Below are positions 48,319 through 57,298 of a stretch of DNA of 64,000 nucleotides, one piece after another. Below the pieces are notes generated by a model. That model searched no databases. It was not told the origin of the DNA and saw nothing but the letters and a program-made list of their open reading frames with translations. A program made the translations under genes and the position numbers. The stretch is from Corynebacterium tapiri (GTDB taxonomy: Bacteria > Actinomycetota > Actinomycetes > Mycobacteriales > Mycobacteriaceae): positions 248,001 to 312,000 of the forward strand of contig NZ_VDHJ01000003.1 in assembly GCF_006334925.1 (NCBI RefSeq), read 5' to 3'. Within the stretch, counting starts at the first letter, position 1; each line of letters starts with the position of its first letter.

Positions 48319-50493
48319 ATGGCCTACTCCGTAGAGATGCCCGAGCTGGGCGAGTCCGTCACCGAGGGCACCATCACCCAGTGGCTGAAGGAAGTTGGCG
48401 ACACCGTCGAGGCTGACGAGGCGCTGCTCGAGGTCTCCACCGACAAGGTCGACACCGAGGTCCCCTCCCCCAAGTCCGGCGTTCTGCTGGAAATTAAGGC
48501 CGAAGAGGATGACACCGTCGAGGTGGGATCTGTAATCGCCATCATCGGTGAAGAGGGCGAGTCCGCAGGCGATTCCTCCTCCGACGAGGCTGAGAAGTCC
48601 GAGGAATCCGAGAAGGCTGAAGAGGCCGAGGCTTCCGAGGAGCCCAAGGAAGAGAAGAAGACGGAGAAGTCCGAGAAGCCTGCCAAGAAGTCTTCCGGAT
48701 CCGCTACTGACGTGACCATGCCGGAGCTCGGCGAGTCCGTCACCGAGGGCACCATCACCCAGTGGCTGAAGGAAGTCGGCGACACCGTCGAGGTCGACGA
48801 CGCCCTTCTCGAGGTCTCCACTGACAAGGTCGACACCGAGGTTCCTTCCCCGGTCGCCGGCACCATCCTGGAAATCCTCGCCGAGGAAGACGACACCGTC
48901 GAGGTCGGCGCCGTGATCGTCAAGATCGGCGACCCCGACTCCGCCGAGGCCGAGGACTCCTCCGACGAGTCCTCTGACGACGAGGCAGCAGACGCCGACG
49001 GCGTGCCCTCCGAGGCTGCTATCCGCGAGTCCGAGACTCAGGACGAGAACGAGACCGTCGAGGACGCAAAGTCCGACAAGCCGGTCGAGGAGAAGAAGTC
49101 CGAGAAGCCTGCCAAGAAGTCTTCCGGCTCCGCTACCGACGTGACCATGCCGGAGCTCGGCGAGTCCGTCACCGAGGGCACCATCACCCAGTGGCTGAAG
49201 GAAGTCGGCGACACCGTCGAGGTTGACGACGCCCTTCTCGAGGTCTCCACCGACAAGGTCGACACCGAGGTCCCCTCCCCGGTCGCCGGCACCATCCTGG
49301 AAATCCTCGCCGAGGAAGACGACACCGTCGAGGTCGGCGCCGTGATCGTCAAGATCGGCGACCCCGACTCCGCCGAGGCCGAGGACTCCTCCGACGACTC
49401 CTCTGACGACGAGGGGGAGCCTGCTGAGGAGCAGGATTCCTCCGAGGAGACCGCCTCCGAAGAAAAGGCCGAGGCTCCTGCCGAGAAGACCGAGACGACC
49501 GAGAAGTCCGAGGAGCCGAAGAAGTCGGAGTCCAAGGTCAACGCCGGTGGCAACGTTCCTTACGTCACCCCGCTGGTACGCAAGCTCGCTGACAAGCACG
49601 GTGTCGACCTGAACACCGTCGAGGGCACTGGCGTGGGCGGCCGCATCCGCAAGCAGGATGTTCTCGCAGCTGCCGAGGGTGGCGCCGAGCAGGCTGGCTC
49701 CTCCGAGGAGCAGTCCGGCGGTGCTCGTGCCAACTGGTCCACCAAGTCCGTGGATCCGGCCAAGGCTGAGCTGATCGGTACGACCCAGAAGGTCAACCGC
49801 ATCCGTCAGATCACCGCCGCCAAGATGGTGGAGTCCCTGCAGACCTCCGCGCAGCTCACCCACGTACAGGAAGTCGACATGTCCCGCATCTGGGATCTGC
49901 GCAAGGCCAACAAGCAGGCTTTCATCGATGCTCACGGCGTCAACTTGACCTTCCTCGGCTTCATTGTGAAGGCCACCGCCGAGGCGCTGGTCTCCCACCC
50001 GAACGTCAACGCGTCCTACAACGCTGAGACCAAGGAGATGACCTACCACGCGGACGTCAACATCGGCATCGCCGTGGACACCCCGCAGGGCCTGCTGGTT
50101 CCGGTGATCAAGAAGGCTCAGGACAAGTCCCTGCCGGAGATCGCCAAGGAGATCGTCGACCTGGCCGACCGCGCGCGCAACAAGAAGCTGCGCCCGGACG
50201 ACCTGAGCGGTGCCACCTTCACGGTGACCAACATCGGTTCCGAGGGCGCGCTGCTGGATACCCCGATTCTCACCCCGCCGCAGGCCGGCATCCTGGGTAC
50301 CGCGGCCATCGAGAAGCGCCCGGTGGTCGTCACCGAGGACGGCGTGGACGCCATCGCTATCCGCTACATGTGTTACCTGCCGTTCACCTACGATCACCAG
50401 ATCGTCGACGGTGCAGATGCTGGTCGCTTCATCACCACGATCAAGGACCGTCTGGAGACCGCCAACTTCCAGGCAGACCTCGAGCTGAAGTAG
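48319..50493 (+). CDS. aceF: Dihydrolipoamide acyltransferase (E2) with three lipoyl domains
   Basis: E2 of the corynebacterial pyruvate/2-oxoglutarate dehydrogenase supercomplex (older annotations use sucB). In 724 aa there are three lipoyl domains, with lipoyl-lysines at about 43, 170 and 313 in TDKVDTEV, joined by long Glu/Ser/Asp linkers. A peripheral subunit-binding domain (YVTPLVRKLADKHGVDL) starts near residue 414, and the catalytic core ends with HQIVDG (His693, Asp697). Lipoyl modules 2 and 3 are nearly identical at DNA level. It heads a plus-strand run of lipoate-linked genes. GAGGAG lies 11 nt upstream of the ATG. Confidence 0.96.
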   Translation: MAYSVEMPELGESVTEGTITQWLKEVGDTVEADEALLEVSTDKVDTEVPSPKSGVLLEIKAEEDDTVEVGSVIAIIGEEGESAGDSSSDEAEKSEESEKAEEAEASEEPKEEKKTEKSEKPAKKSSGSATDVTMPELGESVTEGTITQWLKEVGDTVEVDDALLEVSTDKVDTEVPSPVAGTILEILAEEDDTVEVGAVIVKIGDPDSAEAEDSSDESSDDEAADADGVPSEAAIRESETQDENETVEDAKSDKPVEEKKSEKPAKKSSGSATDVTMPELGESVTEGTITQWLKEVGDTVEVDDALLEVSTDKVDTEVPSPVAGTILEILAEEDDTVEVGAVIVKIGDPDSAEAEDSSDDSSDDEGEPAEEQDSSEETASEEKAEAPAEKTETTEKSEEPKKSESKVNAGGNVPYVTPLVRKLADKHGVDLNTVEGTGVGGRIRKQDVLAAAEGGAEQAGSSEEQSGGARANWSTKSVDPAKAELIGTTQKVNRIRQITAAKMVESLQTSAQLTHVQEVDMSRIWDLRKANKQAFIDAHGVNLTFLGFIVKATAEALVSHPNVNASYNAETKEMTYHADVNIGIAVDTPQGLLVPVIKKAQDKSLPEIAKEIVDLADRARNKKLRPDDLSGATFTVTNIGSEGALLDTPILTPPQAGILGTAAIEKRPVVVTEDGVDAIAIRYMCYLPFTYDHQIVDGADAGRFITTIKDRLETANFQADLELK
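48667..48984 (+). repeat. Duplicated lipoyl-module repeat, copy 1
   Basis: A 318-bp segment inside aceF covering linker and lipoyl domain 2. It repeats at 49096-49413 with an offset of 429 bp (143 codons) and only about seven base differences seen by eye. The first lipoyl domain is clearly more divergent. Confidence 0.9.
49096..49413 (+). repeat. Duplicated lipoyl-module repeat, copy 2
   Basis: Second copy of the 318-bp lipoyl-module repeat, covering lipoyl domain 3. Synonymous sites are nearly all shared with copy 1, which points to recent duplication or gene conversion. Confidence 0.9.
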
Positions 50494-50516
50494 CGCACGG
50501 GCGTCGATAAGCCCCC

Positions 50517-50564
50517 AACGCCGAGCAGTTTTTTGGAGTGTGACACTCCTTACTGCTCGGCGTT
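50517..50564 (+). terminator. Nested hairpin after aceF
   Basis: Outer arms AACGCCGAGCAGT and ACTGCTCGGCGTT (13 bp, perfect) enclose T5 and an inner hairpin, GGAGTGT-G-ACACTCC (50535-50549). It lies 24 bp past the aceF stop and about 50 bp before the gcvP -10. The downstream TGTTGTG is only moderately T-rich, so termination is likely but may be partial. Confidence 0.65.
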
Positions 50565-50614
50565 GTTGTGTATGTAAATCACCCCGGAGCGGGTGGAGGC
50601 GCGCATTTCCTCTT

Positions 50615-50620
50615 TATACT
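50615..50620 (+). promoter_or_regulatory. Predicted -10 of gcvP
   Basis: TATACT lies 43 bp before the gcvP ATG, giving a leader of about 36 nt with AGGAGGG near its end. The leader is too short for a glycine riboswitch. The -35 region is not clear. Confidence 0.55.
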
Positions 50621-50663
50621 GAAGGACGTATCTCACACGATTCCTACAGGAGGGATGCTCCAC

Positions 50664-53510
50664 ATGGCCCTTACCCCGGTCAGCGACGGCAGCAACTACG
50701 TCGCCCGACACCTTGGACCGAACAGAAGCGAAGCGGAGCAGATGCTCAGCGTCGTGGGGTATGACTCCCTCGACGCGCTTATCGACGCCGCCTTGCCTTC
50801 CGCAATCCGCCAAGATTCGGCACCCCAACTGCCTCCAGCACTGGGTGAGCATGAAGCGCAGCACCGCCTGCACGAGCTGGCTGCGAAAAACGTTGTCAAG
50901 AAGTCGTTCTACGGCCAGGGCTTTTCCGACACCATCACTCCCCCGGTCATCCGCCGCGGCGTGATCGAAGACGCCGGCTGGTACACCGCGTACACCCCCT
51001 ACCAGCCGGAGATCTCCCAGGGCCGCCTGGAAGCACTTCTGAACTTCCAGACCATGATCCAGGAGCTAACGGGCCTGCCCATCGCTAACGCCTCGCTTCT
51101 CGACGAAGCCTCGGCTGTCGCCGAGGCCGTGGGCCTGATGTCTCGCGCGGTCAAGAAGGGCCGCAAGGTCGTATTGGATTCTCGCCTGCACCCGCAGGTC
51201 CTGGCAGTCGCCGCCGAGCGTGCTCGTGCCATTGAGCTCGAGGTGGAGATCACCGATGTGACCTCTGGCCTGGTCGGCGAGGATCTCGTGGGCGTGGTCA
51301 TCGCGTACCCGGGTACCGAGGGCGACATTGTGGATCCTTCCCCGATCATCGAGGAGATCCACACCCGCGGTGGACTGGCAGCCGTGGCCAGCGACCCGCT
51401 GTCTCTGCTGCTGCTGAAGTCTCCCGGTTCTTTGGGCGCCGACATCGTGGTGGGTAACTCCCAGCGATTCGGCGTCCCTCTGTTTTTCGGAGGCCCGCAT
51501 GCCGCCTACATCGCAGTGACGGAAAAGCTCAAGCGCCAGATTCCAGGACGCATCGTGGGCGTGTCCAAGGACGCCGAGGGCCGCCCGGCTTATCGTCTTG
51601 CCCTGCAGACGCGTGAGCAGCACATTCGCCGTGAGCGCGCCACCAGCAACATCTGTACCGCCCAGGCGCTTCTTGCCGTGGCCGCTTCCATGTACGCCGT
51701 CTACCACGGCCCCGAGGGACTGAAGACGATCGCCGAGCGCGTCCACGAGCTGGCTGTTCGTTTCGCAGATGCCGTGGGCACGGTCAAGCACGAGAATTTC
51801 TTCGACACCGTCGCCGTTGAGGTTCCGGGCCGCGCTGCCGAGGTCGTCGAGGCTGCCGGCGAGGCAGGCTACCTGCTGCGCGTCATCGATGCAGACACCG
51901 TGGGTGTGAGCTTCGGCGAGTCCGCCACTGAGGAAGACGTTAATCGCCTGGCCTCTTTCTTCTCCGCGGAGGTCTCCGGAGAGGCTGCACCGAGTTCGCG
52001 TCTGCCCGAGGGGCTACGCCGCGACGAACCGGCGCTGAGCCACCCGATCTTCAGCTCCGTTCACTCGGAGACGCAGATGATGCGCTACATCCGCATGCTG
52101 GGCGACAAGGACCTGGCGCTGGATCGCACCATGATCCCGCTGGGATCGTGCACGATGAAGCTCAACCCCACCGCCGGCCTGGAGACGATTACCTGGCCCG
52201 GTTTCGCCAACATTCACCCCTACGCGCCCGAGTCCGACACGGCTGGCTGGCGCGAGCTCATCGAGCAGCTCGAGGAGTGGCTGGCCCAGGTGACCGGTTA
52301 CGCCAAGGTCTCTATCCAGCCCAACGCGGGATCGCAGGGTGAGCTGGCTGGTCTGCTGGCGATCCGCCGCTACCACGTTGCCAACGGTGACTCCGAGCGT
52401 GATGTCTGCCTGATCCCAGCCTCCGCCCACGGCACCAACGCGGCCTCGGCCGTCTTGGCGAACCTGCGCGTGGTCGTCGTGGCCACCGACAAGGACGGCT
52501 CGGTCGACCTTAATGACCTGGATGAGAAGATCGCCACGCACGGTGAGCGCCTGGCCGCGATCATGATCACCTACCCGTCCACGCACGGCGTCTTCGAGGA
52601 TTCCGTGCGCGATGTGTGCTCCAAGGTGCACGCCGCGGGCGGCCAGGTCTACATCGATGGCGCCAACATGAACGCCATGGCCGGGCTAGCAAAGCCGGGC
52701 GAGTTCGGCGGCGACGTCTCGCACTTGAACCTGCACAAGACCTTCACTATCCCGCACGGCGGCGGTGGCCCGGGCGTGGGCCCGGTGGCCGTAGCCGCGC
52801 ACCTGGTGGACTACCTGCCCAGCGACCCGCTGGGCACCGATCCGTCCACCGAGCTCGAGGTCGGCCGCGGCGTGCCGATCACCGCAACCCGCTACGGTTC
52901 CGCAGGCGTGCTGCAAATCCCGTGGTCTTACCTGGCGATGACGGGCGCGGACGGCCAGGCCAACGCCACCGCCCACGCAATCCTGGGCGCCAACTACCTG
53001 GCCAAGCGCCTCAATGACGCTTTCCCGGTCCTCTACACCGGCAAGAGCGGCCTGGTCGGCCACGAGTGCATCATCGACCTGCGCCCGCTCACGGACGCCT
53101 CCGGCGTCACCGCGGCCGATGTGTGTAAGCGACTGGTCGACTTCGGCTTCCACGCCCCCACCCTGGCATTCCCGGTCGCCGGCACGCTCATGGTCGAGCC
53201 CACCGAGTCCGAGGATTTGGGAGAGCTGGAGCGCTTCGTCGAGGCGATGCTGACCATCCGCGCCGAGATCCAGGAGATCATCGACGGCGCGGTGGCCTAC
53301 GAGGACTCCGTCATCCACCACGCTCCTTACACCGCACACAGCGTGTCCAGCGACGAGTGGAACTACTCCTTCAGCCGCGAGAAGGCCGCGTGGCCTGTGC
53401 AGGCGCTGCGCCGCGCCAAGTACTTCCCGCCAGTGCGGCGTATCGACGACGCCTACGGCGACCGCAACCTGGTCTGCTCCTGCCCGCCCCCAGAAGCTTT
53501 CGAGCTCTAG
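50664..53510 (+). CDS. gcvP: Glycine dehydrogenase (decarboxylating), P protein
   Basis: PLP enzyme that decarboxylates glycine and transfers the aminomethyl group to lipoyl-GcvH. The ATG giving MALTPVSDGSNYVARHLGP is chosen because AGGAGGG ends 7 nt before it; an ATG three codons upstream abuts that site. The 948 aa are the fused full-length type. The PLP-lysine is Lys692 (HLNLHKTF), followed by the Gly-rich IPHGGGGPGVGPV. It forms an operon with gcvT (33 bp) and gcvH. Confidence 0.96.
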   Translation: MALTPVSDGSNYVARHLGPNRSEAEQMLSVVGYDSLDALIDAALPSAIRQDSAPQLPPALGEHEAQHRLHELAAKNVVKKSFYGQGFSDTITPPVIRRGVIEDAGWYTAYTPYQPEISQGRLEALLNFQTMIQELTGLPIANASLLDEASAVAEAVGLMSRAVKKGRKVVLDSRLHPQVLAVAAERARAIELEVEITDVTSGLVGEDLVGVVIAYPGTEGDIVDPSPIIEEIHTRGGLAAVASDPLSLLLLKSPGSLGADIVVGNSQRFGVPLFFGGPHAAYIAVTEKLKRQIPGRIVGVSKDAEGRPAYRLALQTREQHIRRERATSNICTAQALLAVAASMYAVYHGPEGLKTIAERVHELAVRFADAVGTVKHENFFDTVAVEVPGRAAEVVEAAGEAGYLLRVIDADTVGVSFGESATEEDVNRLASFFSAEVSGEAAPSSRLPEGLRRDEPALSHPIFSSVHSETQMMRYIRMLGDKDLALDRTMIPLGSCTMKLNPTAGLETITWPGFANIHPYAPESDTAGWRELIEQLEEWLAQVTGYAKVSIQPNAGSQGELAGLLAIRRYHVANGDSERDVCLIPASAHGTNAASAVLANLRVVVVATDKDGSVDLNDLDEKIATHGERLAAIMITYPSTHGVFEDSVRDVCSKVHAAGGQVYIDGANMNAMAGLAKPGEFGGDVSHLNLHKTFTIPHGGGGPGVGPVAVAAHLVDYLPSDPLGTDPSTELEVGRGVPITATRYGSAGVLQIPWSYLAMTGADGQANATAHAILGANYLAKRLNDAFPVLYTGKSGLVGHECIIDLRPLTDASGVTAADVCKRLVDFGFHAPTLAFPVAGTLMVEPTESEDLGELERFVEAMLTIRAEIQEIIDGAVAYEDSVIHHAPYTAHSVSSDEWNYSFSREKAAWPVQALRRAKYFPPVRRIDDAYGDRNLVCSCPPPEAFEL

Positions 53511-53543
53511 CCCCACGACACCTGCATTTTCAAGGAGGACTTC

Positions 53544-54647
53544 ATGACTGAACTGCGTAACTCTCCGCTGCACGCCAAGCACGAGGAGCTCGGTGCTTCG
53601 TTTACCCCCTTCGGCGCATGGAACATGCCGCTGAAGTACGGCAAGGAGCTCGACGAGCACCGTGCCGTGCGCGAAAAGGTGGGAATCTTCGATCTCTCCC
53701 ACATGGGCGAGTTCCGCGTGACCGGCCCGGATGCCGCCGCGCTTCTGGACTACACCCTCATCTCCACCTTGTCCTCGGCAGCTATTGGCCAGGCCAAATA
53801 CTCGATGATCACCGAGGAAGACGGCGGCATCATCGACGACCTGATCACCTACCGCCTCGGCGAGGAGGAGTTCCTGGTCGTTCCCAACGCCTCAAACATC
53901 GACCCGGTGTGGGAGGCCTTTACGGAGCGCGCCAAGAAGTTCGAGAACGTCGAGCTGGCCAACGAGTCCAACGACACCGCACTCATCGCGGTACAGGGCC
54001 CCCGCGCCGAGGAGGTGCTCCTCAAGATCGCGGACGAGTCGGATGCAGATGCCATTCGCGAGCTGAAGTACTACCGCTGCGTTCCCCTCACCCTGGCCGG
54101 CCACGACATTCTGCTGGCACGTACTGGGTACACCGGCGAGGACGGCTTCGAGCTCTTCCTGCCGGCTACCGAGGCCCCGGCGCTGTGGGACACCGTGGTC
54201 GAGGCCGCTGCCGAGTTCGAGGCCACCGTGTGTGGTTTGGCGGCACGCGACTCCCTGCGACTGGAGGCTGCCATGCCGCTGTACGGCAACGAGCTCTCCC
54301 GCGACATCACGCCAGTTGAGGCCGACATGGGCCGGGCATTTGCCAAGAAGGAAGCGGACTTCGTCGGCAAGCACGCCCTTATCAACCGCGAGCGCAGCGG
54401 GGCCATCGTGGGGCTCACGTCCGAGCAGCGTCGTGCCGCTCGCGCTGGTTCCGAGGTGTTCGTAGGCGATAAGAAGATCGGCACCGTTACCTCCGGCCAG
54501 CCTTCTCCCACGCTGGGCCACCCCATCGCCCTTGCCCTGGTGGATGTAGATCACACCGCCGTCGGCACCGAGGTTGAGGTGGATATTCGCGGAAAGCGCT
54601 ACCCCTTCACTATTTGCGAGCGCCCGTTTTACAAGCGCGCGAAGTAG
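53544..54647 (+). CDS. gcvT: Aminomethyltransferase, T protein
   Basis: Tetrahydrofolate-dependent enzyme releasing ammonia and forming 5,10-methylene-THF from aminomethyl-lipoyl-GcvH. The 367 aa contain FDLSHMGEFRVTGPDA, the folate-binding segment ARTGYTGEDGFELFLP, and SLRLEAAMPLYGNEL. AAGGAGG lies 6 nt before the ATG. It lies 33 bp after gcvP and 57 bp before gcvH. Confidence 0.96.
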   Translation: MTELRNSPLHAKHEELGASFTPFGAWNMPLKYGKELDEHRAVREKVGIFDLSHMGEFRVTGPDAAALLDYTLISTLSSAAIGQAKYSMITEEDGGIIDDLITYRLGEEEFLVVPNASNIDPVWEAFTERAKKFENVELANESNDTALIAVQGPRAEEVLLKIADESDADAIRELKYYRCVPLTLAGHDILLARTGYTGEDGFELFLPATEAPALWDTVVEAAAEFEATVCGLAARDSLRLEAAMPLYGNELSRDITPVEADMGRAFAKKEADFVGKHALINRERSGAIVGLTSEQRRAARAGSEVFVGDKKIGTVTSGQPSPTLGHPIALALVDVDHTAVGTEVEVDIRGKRYPFTICERPFYKRAK

Positions 54648-54704
54648 TTCACTGCCTACAATCGCATCACGTTCACCCCACAATTCAGAAAGGTCACGAT
54701 CACC

Positions 54705-55094
54705 ATGGCAAACCTGCCCCAGGACTTCTCCTACTCCGAGGACCACGAGTGGATCAACGCCACCGCTGAGGACGCTGCTGGCTCCACCGTGCGCGTAGGC
54801 ATCACCTCCGTCGCCGCTGACCGCCTCGGCGAGGTCGTTTTCGCCGAGCTCCCGAGCGTGGGCGATACCCTGACCCACTCCGAGACCTGCGGTGAGGTCG
54901 AGTCCACCAAGTCGGTTTCCGACCTCTACGCCCCGGTCTCCGGCACGGTTACCGCCGTGAACGAGGCGCTGGACGACGACTACGCCGTGATCAACGAGGA
55001 TCCCTTCGGCGAGGGCTGGCTCTTCGAGGTCGAGGTCACCGAGGTTGGTCCGCTGATGACCGCCGACGAGTACGCCGAGGCTAACGGCGTCTAA
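54705..55094 (+). CDS. gcvH: Glycine cleavage system H protein
   Basis: Lipoyl carrier protein shuttling the aminomethyl group between P, T and L proteins. The 129 aa have the lipoyl-lysine at residue 69 in EVESTKSVSDLYAP. AGAAAGG lies about 11 nt before the ATG. It is the last gcv gene, followed by a terminator. The L protein (lpd) is not in this window. Confidence 0.97.
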   Translation: MANLPQDFSYSEDHEWINATAEDAAGSTVRVGITSVAADRLGEVVFAELPSVGDTLTHSETCGEVESTKSVSDLYAPVSGTVTAVNEALDDDYAVINEDPFGEGWLFEVEVTEVGPLMTADEYAEANGV

Positions 55095-55136
55095 GCCGCA
55101 GTCTCCTGCGGCACCTGGCACGCAGGTGCCCTCCAA

Positions 55137-55158
55137 CCCCCGCCGCGGCGGGGGTTTT
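55137..55158 (+). terminator. Intrinsic terminator of gcvPTH
   Basis: Perfect GC-rich palindrome (55137-55154, CCCCCGCC/GGCGGGGG) followed by TTTT, 42 bp past the gcvH stop. Confidence 0.85.
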
Positions 55159-55180
55159 CGGCTTTTCTGACGGTGGTTTC

Positions 55181-55240
55181 TGGCAACAATGTCGTGCGGG
55201 CAGCCGCGTTTTCGGCCATGGGCGCACTGCAAAGTTGCCA
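55181..55240. repeat. 60-bp GGCAAC-bounded intergenic repeat, copy 1
   Basis: Begins TGGCAAC and ends GCAAAGTTGCCA, so the ends are inverted. It aligns without gaps to copy 2 (55285-55344); shared blocks are TGGCAAC, GCGGGC-like, TTTCG-like, GGGCG and CAAAGTTGCCA. It is non-coding, between the gcvH terminator and lipB. Confidence 0.75.
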
Positions 55241-55284
55241 GATTGGGGTGACGCGAGCCGCCACGCACCCCTGAGCGCCGTCTC

Positions 55285-55344
55285 TGGCAACTTTGCCGGA
55301 CGGGCGCGGGCTGTTTCGACTGCGGGCGTCCTACAAAGTTGCCA
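55285..55344. repeat. 60-bp GGCAAC-bounded intergenic repeat, copy 2
   Basis: Begins TGGCAACTTTG and ends CAAAGTTGCCA, an exact 11-bp inverted pair. It is the same length as copy 1 and 44 bp away. The interior is GC-rich and only partly conserved. It ends 54 bp before the lipB ATG. No further copy was noticed in this window. Confidence 0.75.
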
Positions 55345-55398
55345 CCCCGAGCCGCCCCAAGCCGCCTCGAGCCACCGCGAGTAGAGTCGAAAAGCATT

Positions 55399-56190
55399 AT
55401 GACTGCTCCCCGCGACCCCTTCTTCCCCGCAGACAAACCCATTCGCGCTGACGCCGAGACGCCGCTAGATATCCGCCACCTCGGCCGCGTCGATTATGAG
55501 GAAACCTGGCACCTCCAGGCGGAGTTAGCCAAACAGCGCGCAGCCAACGAGATCGGGGACACGATCCTCGTGCTGGAGCACCCGAACGTGTACACGGCGG
55601 GAAAGCGCACCCAGCCGGAGGATCGCCCGACCAACGGCTTGCCGGTCGTGGATGTCGACCGCGGTGGGCGCATCACCTGGCACGGCGAGGGCCAGCTGGT
55701 GATCTACCCGATCATCAAGCTCGCCGAACCGGTAGACGTGGTGGATTACGTGCGTCGACTGGAAGAGGCCGTTATCCACGTCGTCCGTCAGCTCGGCGTG
55801 GATGAGGCAGGGCGCATTGATGGCCGCTCGGGGGTGTGGGTGCCGTCTACGCGGAAGGCAGCTGACCCATCGGCCAGCACGCGTGATCGCAAGATCGCTG
55901 CGCTGGGCATTCGGATTACGCGCGGGGTGACCATGCATGGCCTCAGCCTGAACTGCACGAACACGCTGGACTTCTACGAGCACATCGTGGCCTGCGGCAT
56001 CGATGATGCCGACGTGACCACGCTGAGCCTGGAGCTGGGCAAGGACGTCACCGTCGAGGATGCCGCAGCCCCCTTGCTCACCGCGCTGGACGATGTCCTC
56101 TCCGGCCGCATGACCGTCGCCGACCACACGTTTGGCTCTGCGCCGGACCCCACAAAGGGGTTAGGCCGGAAGAAAAAGAACAGCAACTAG
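55399..56190 (+). CDS. lipB: Octanoyltransferase LipB
   Basis: Transfers octanoate from acyl carrier protein to lipoyl domains of E2 and GcvH. The ATG at 55399 ([13 protein letters not shown]) is used; the longer frame runs into the repeat. The 263 aa contain [14 protein letters not shown], the catalytic-type Lys in [17 protein letters not shown], and the Cys in HIVACG. TAGAGT lies 11 nt upstream of the ATG with no ribosome site, so the mRNA may be nearly leaderless. Next gene lipA starts 49 bp after it. Confidence 0.95.
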   Translation: MTAPRDPFFPADKPIRADAETPLDIRHLGRVDYEETWHLQAELAKQRAANEIGDTILVLEHPNVYTAGKRTQPEDRPTNGLPVVDVDRGGRITWHGEGQLVIYPIIKLAEPVDVVDYVRRLEEAVIHVVRQLGVDEAGRIDGRSGVWVPSTRKAADPSASTRDRKIAALGIRITRGVTMHGLSLNCTNTLDFYEHIVACGIDDADVTTLSLELGKDVTVEDAAAPLLTALDDVLSGRMTVADHTFGSAPDPTKGLGRKKKNSN

Positions 56191-56239
56191 GTTGTACCTG
56201 ATTACTGAGCACGAACGTCGAGTTAGTTAGGGTGAAACG

Positions 56240-57289
56240 GTGACTGTCGCACCTGAAGGACGCAAGCTACTGCGCGTCGAAAAGCGCAACGCGCAGACCC
56301 CCATCGAGTCGAAGCCGCGGTGGATCCGCAACGCGGTCAAGACTGGTCCCGAATACGAGGACATGAAGAAGCGCGTGAAGGGCGCTGGCCTGCACACCGT
56401 GTGCCAGGAGGCCGGCTGCCCCAATATTCACGAGTGCTGGGAGTCGCGCGAGGCGACCTTCCTCATCGGTGGCGATACCTGTTCGCGCCGCTGCGACTTC
56501 TGCGACATTAAGTCCGGTCGCCCCACCCCGTTGGATCGCGATGAGCCACGCCGCGTGGCTGAGAACATCGGCGAGATGAACCTCAACTACGCCACCATCA
56601 CCGGTGTGACCCGCGATGATCTGGACGACGAGGGCGCATGGCTCTACGCCGAGGTCGTGCGCAAGGTGCACGAGCTGAACCCGCACACCGGCGTGGAGAA
56701 CCTCACCCCGGACTTCTCCGGCAAGCCTGACCTGCTCCAGGAGGTTTTCGAGGCCGAGCCGGAGGTGTTCGCGCACAATCTGGAGACGGTGCCGCGCATC
56801 TTCCGTCGCATCCGTCCGGCCTTCCGCTACGAGCGCTCCCTCGATGTGATTAACCAGGCGCAAAACTACGGTCTGATCACCAAGTCCAACCTTATTCTGG
56901 GCATGGGTGAGACCCGCGAGGAGGTGCTCGAGGCGCTGCAGGAGCTGCGGGATGCGGGCACGGACATCATCACGATCACCCAGTACCTGCGCCCGGGCCC
57001 GAACTACCACCCGATCGATCGGTGGGTAAAGCCCGAGGAGTTCATCGAGTACCGCGATGCCGCTAAGGAGATGGGCTTCGGCGCTGTCATGTCGGGCCCG
57101 CTGGTGCGCTCGTCCTACCGCGCCGGCCGCCTGTACGTCGAGGCAATGCAGGCCCGCGGCCGCGAGCTGCCGGAGAACCTCAAGCACCTGGCCGAGACCT
57201 CCCAGGGAGATACCGCCCAGGAGGCCTCCACCCTGCTGACCAAGTACGGCCCGTCTAAGGAGCACCCGGTCGGCGCCTTCCGCCGCTAG
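56240..57289 (+). CDS. lipA: Lipoyl synthase LipA
   Basis: Radical-SAM enzyme inserting two sulfur atoms into octanoyl groups. The 349 aa have both 4Fe-4S sites: Cys55, Cys60 and Cys66 (auxiliary cluster), and Cys81, Cys85 and Cys88 (CSRRCDFC, radical-SAM cluster). A C-terminal RSSYRAG motif carries the Ser ligand. The start is GTG. It completes the lipoylation pathway with LipB for the E2 and GcvH encoded just upstream. Confidence 0.97.
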   Translation: MTVAPEGRKLLRVEKRNAQTPIESKPRWIRNAVKTGPEYEDMKKRVKGAGLHTVCQEAGCPNIHECWESREATFLIGGDTCSRRCDFCDIKSGRPTPLDRDEPRRVAENIGEMNLNYATITGVTRDDLDDEGAWLYAEVVRKVHELNPHTGVENLTPDFSGKPDLLQEVFEAEPEVFAHNLETVPRIFRRIRPAFRYERSLDVINQAQNYGLITKSNLILGMGETREEVLEALQELRDAGTDIITITQYLRPGPNYHPIDRWVKPEEFIEYRDAAKEMGFGAVMSGPLVRSSYRAGRLYVEAMQARGRELPENLKHLAETSQGDTAQEASTLLTKYGPSKEHPVGAFRR

Positions 57290-57298
57290 GCCCGGGTT

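Noticed and set aside
48310..50397. A 695-codon minus-strand open frame opposite aceF
   Set aside because: It mirrors the repetitive acidic coding sequence of aceF, has a low-complexity Leu/Gly/Asp translation and no domain. The plus-strand E2 is unmistakable.
50565..50663. Glycine riboswitch before gcvP
   Set aside because: The predicted transcription start leaves a leader of only about 36 nt, and no glycine-aptamer consensus was seen in the 170-bp gap.
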